DNA from: an uncultured Oscillospiraceae bacterium
Lineage (GTDB): Bacteria > Bacillota > Clostridia > Oscillospirales > Ruminococcaceae
Assembly (NCBI GenBank): GCA_934539585.1
Contig: CAKTCT010000050.1
Coordinates: 1-19,924 of the forward strand
Direction of reading: 5' to 3'
Length of the DNA stretch: 19,924 nucleotides
Shown: positions 19,776 through 19,924 of the stretch, in pieces
How the letters are laid out: each line of letters starts with the position of its first letter
Position numbering within the stretch: position 1 is the stretch's first letter
The notes under the pieces: model-generated
The model's database searches: none
What the model was told of the DNA's origin: nothing
What the model saw: the letters and a program-made list of their open reading frames with translations, nothing else
Program-made: the position numbers and the translations under genes

Positions 19776-19924
19776 ATGACGCACTCGAAATTTCGGCGGG
19801 ATCTGTGAATTTCGTCTCCTCGAAAACCCTTGCTAATTCTGGGTTTTCAAAAATTCAAATCGAATATTTTTTAGCTTTCTCTCCTGCTTTTCTCTCCAAA
19901 GGATTTTTGAGTGCTTTGGAAACG
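19776..19924. other. AT-rich tail of the window, no gene seen
   Basis: This stretch is much less GC-rich than the genes. It holds an 8-bp hairpin, GAAAACCC (19822-19829) with GGGTTTTC (19841-19848), and a CGAAATT/AATTTCG pair near 19784-19813. I see no credible gene or promoter that can be assigned. Confidence 0.5.

Noticed and set aside
1..19924. CRISPR arrays, tRNA/rRNA genes, insertion sequences or prophage
   Set aside because: No regularly spaced repeats, no cloverleaf or rRNA signatures, and no transposase, integrase or phage genes were recognised.

Overview
The window looks like a chromosomal segment of a high-GC, spore-forming member of the Clostridia, most likely an Oscillospiraceae-type gut bacterium (Oscillibacter / Flavonifractor / Dysosmobacter-like). 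The basis is strong C/G bias at third codon positions, good Shine-Dalgarno sites, clear sigma-A promoters (several with 16-17 bp spacers), sporulation-type proteins (SpoIIQ-like M23 protein, SpoIVFB-like site-2 protease), and the clostridial forms of SerA and ProRS. The genus is inference from style of sequence, not from a marker gene.

Layout, left to right. 1-208: terminator hairpins and one copy of a dispersed multi-hairpin repeat. 209-961 (-): SpoIIQ-like M23 membrane protein, with a sigma-F-like promoter about 120 bp upstream. 1407-3674 (+): serC-serA, phosphorylated serine pathway, ended by a strong terminator. 3886-5280 (+): MATE exporter with a structured leader. 5348-6784 (+): archaeal/eukaryote-type prolyl-tRNA synthetase, with a probable TTG start. 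It converges through a shared terminator on 6829-9905 (-): a ppx-ppk1 polyphosphate operon (ATGA overlap). 10062-10241 (+): small cysteine-rich DUF1540 protein. 10278-11018: about 740 bp with no credible gene, holding a roughly 380-400 bp imperfect palindrome centred at 10627. 11019-11165 (-) and 11273-11461 (+): a divergent pair, a 48-aa acidic coiled-coil protein and an Arc-like ribbon-helix-helix protein, with a tandem 11-bp repeat between them. 11606-14360 (+): tldD-tldE protease pair. 14423-14632 (+): a 69-aa unknown protein whose RBS lies in the tldE terminator. 14595-15287 (-): PnuC transporter with a structured leader, divergent from 15499-17481 (+): GH36-like alpha-galactosidase. 17580-18461 (+): APH-fold kinase of lower GC. 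18498-19593 (+): secreted M23 protein overlapping a SpoIVFB-like M50 protease. 19594-19924: a second, inverted copy of the left-end repeat plus further palindromes.

Most of the window is housekeeping: serine synthesis, tRNA charging, polyphosphate turnover, NAD-precursor uptake and alpha-galactoside use. The two ends each carry a piece of the SpoIIQ / SpoIVFA-SpoIVFB sporulation machinery. No clearly new multi-gene system is visible. The observations most worth a second look are the large palindrome at 10627, the compensatory changes between the two end repeats, the SpoIVFA-position protein with a complete M23 active site, the RHH/48-aa divergent pair with its candidate operator, and the pnuC leader. 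Two starts (proS and tldD) should be moved downstream because the upstream ATG lies in or at the promoter.
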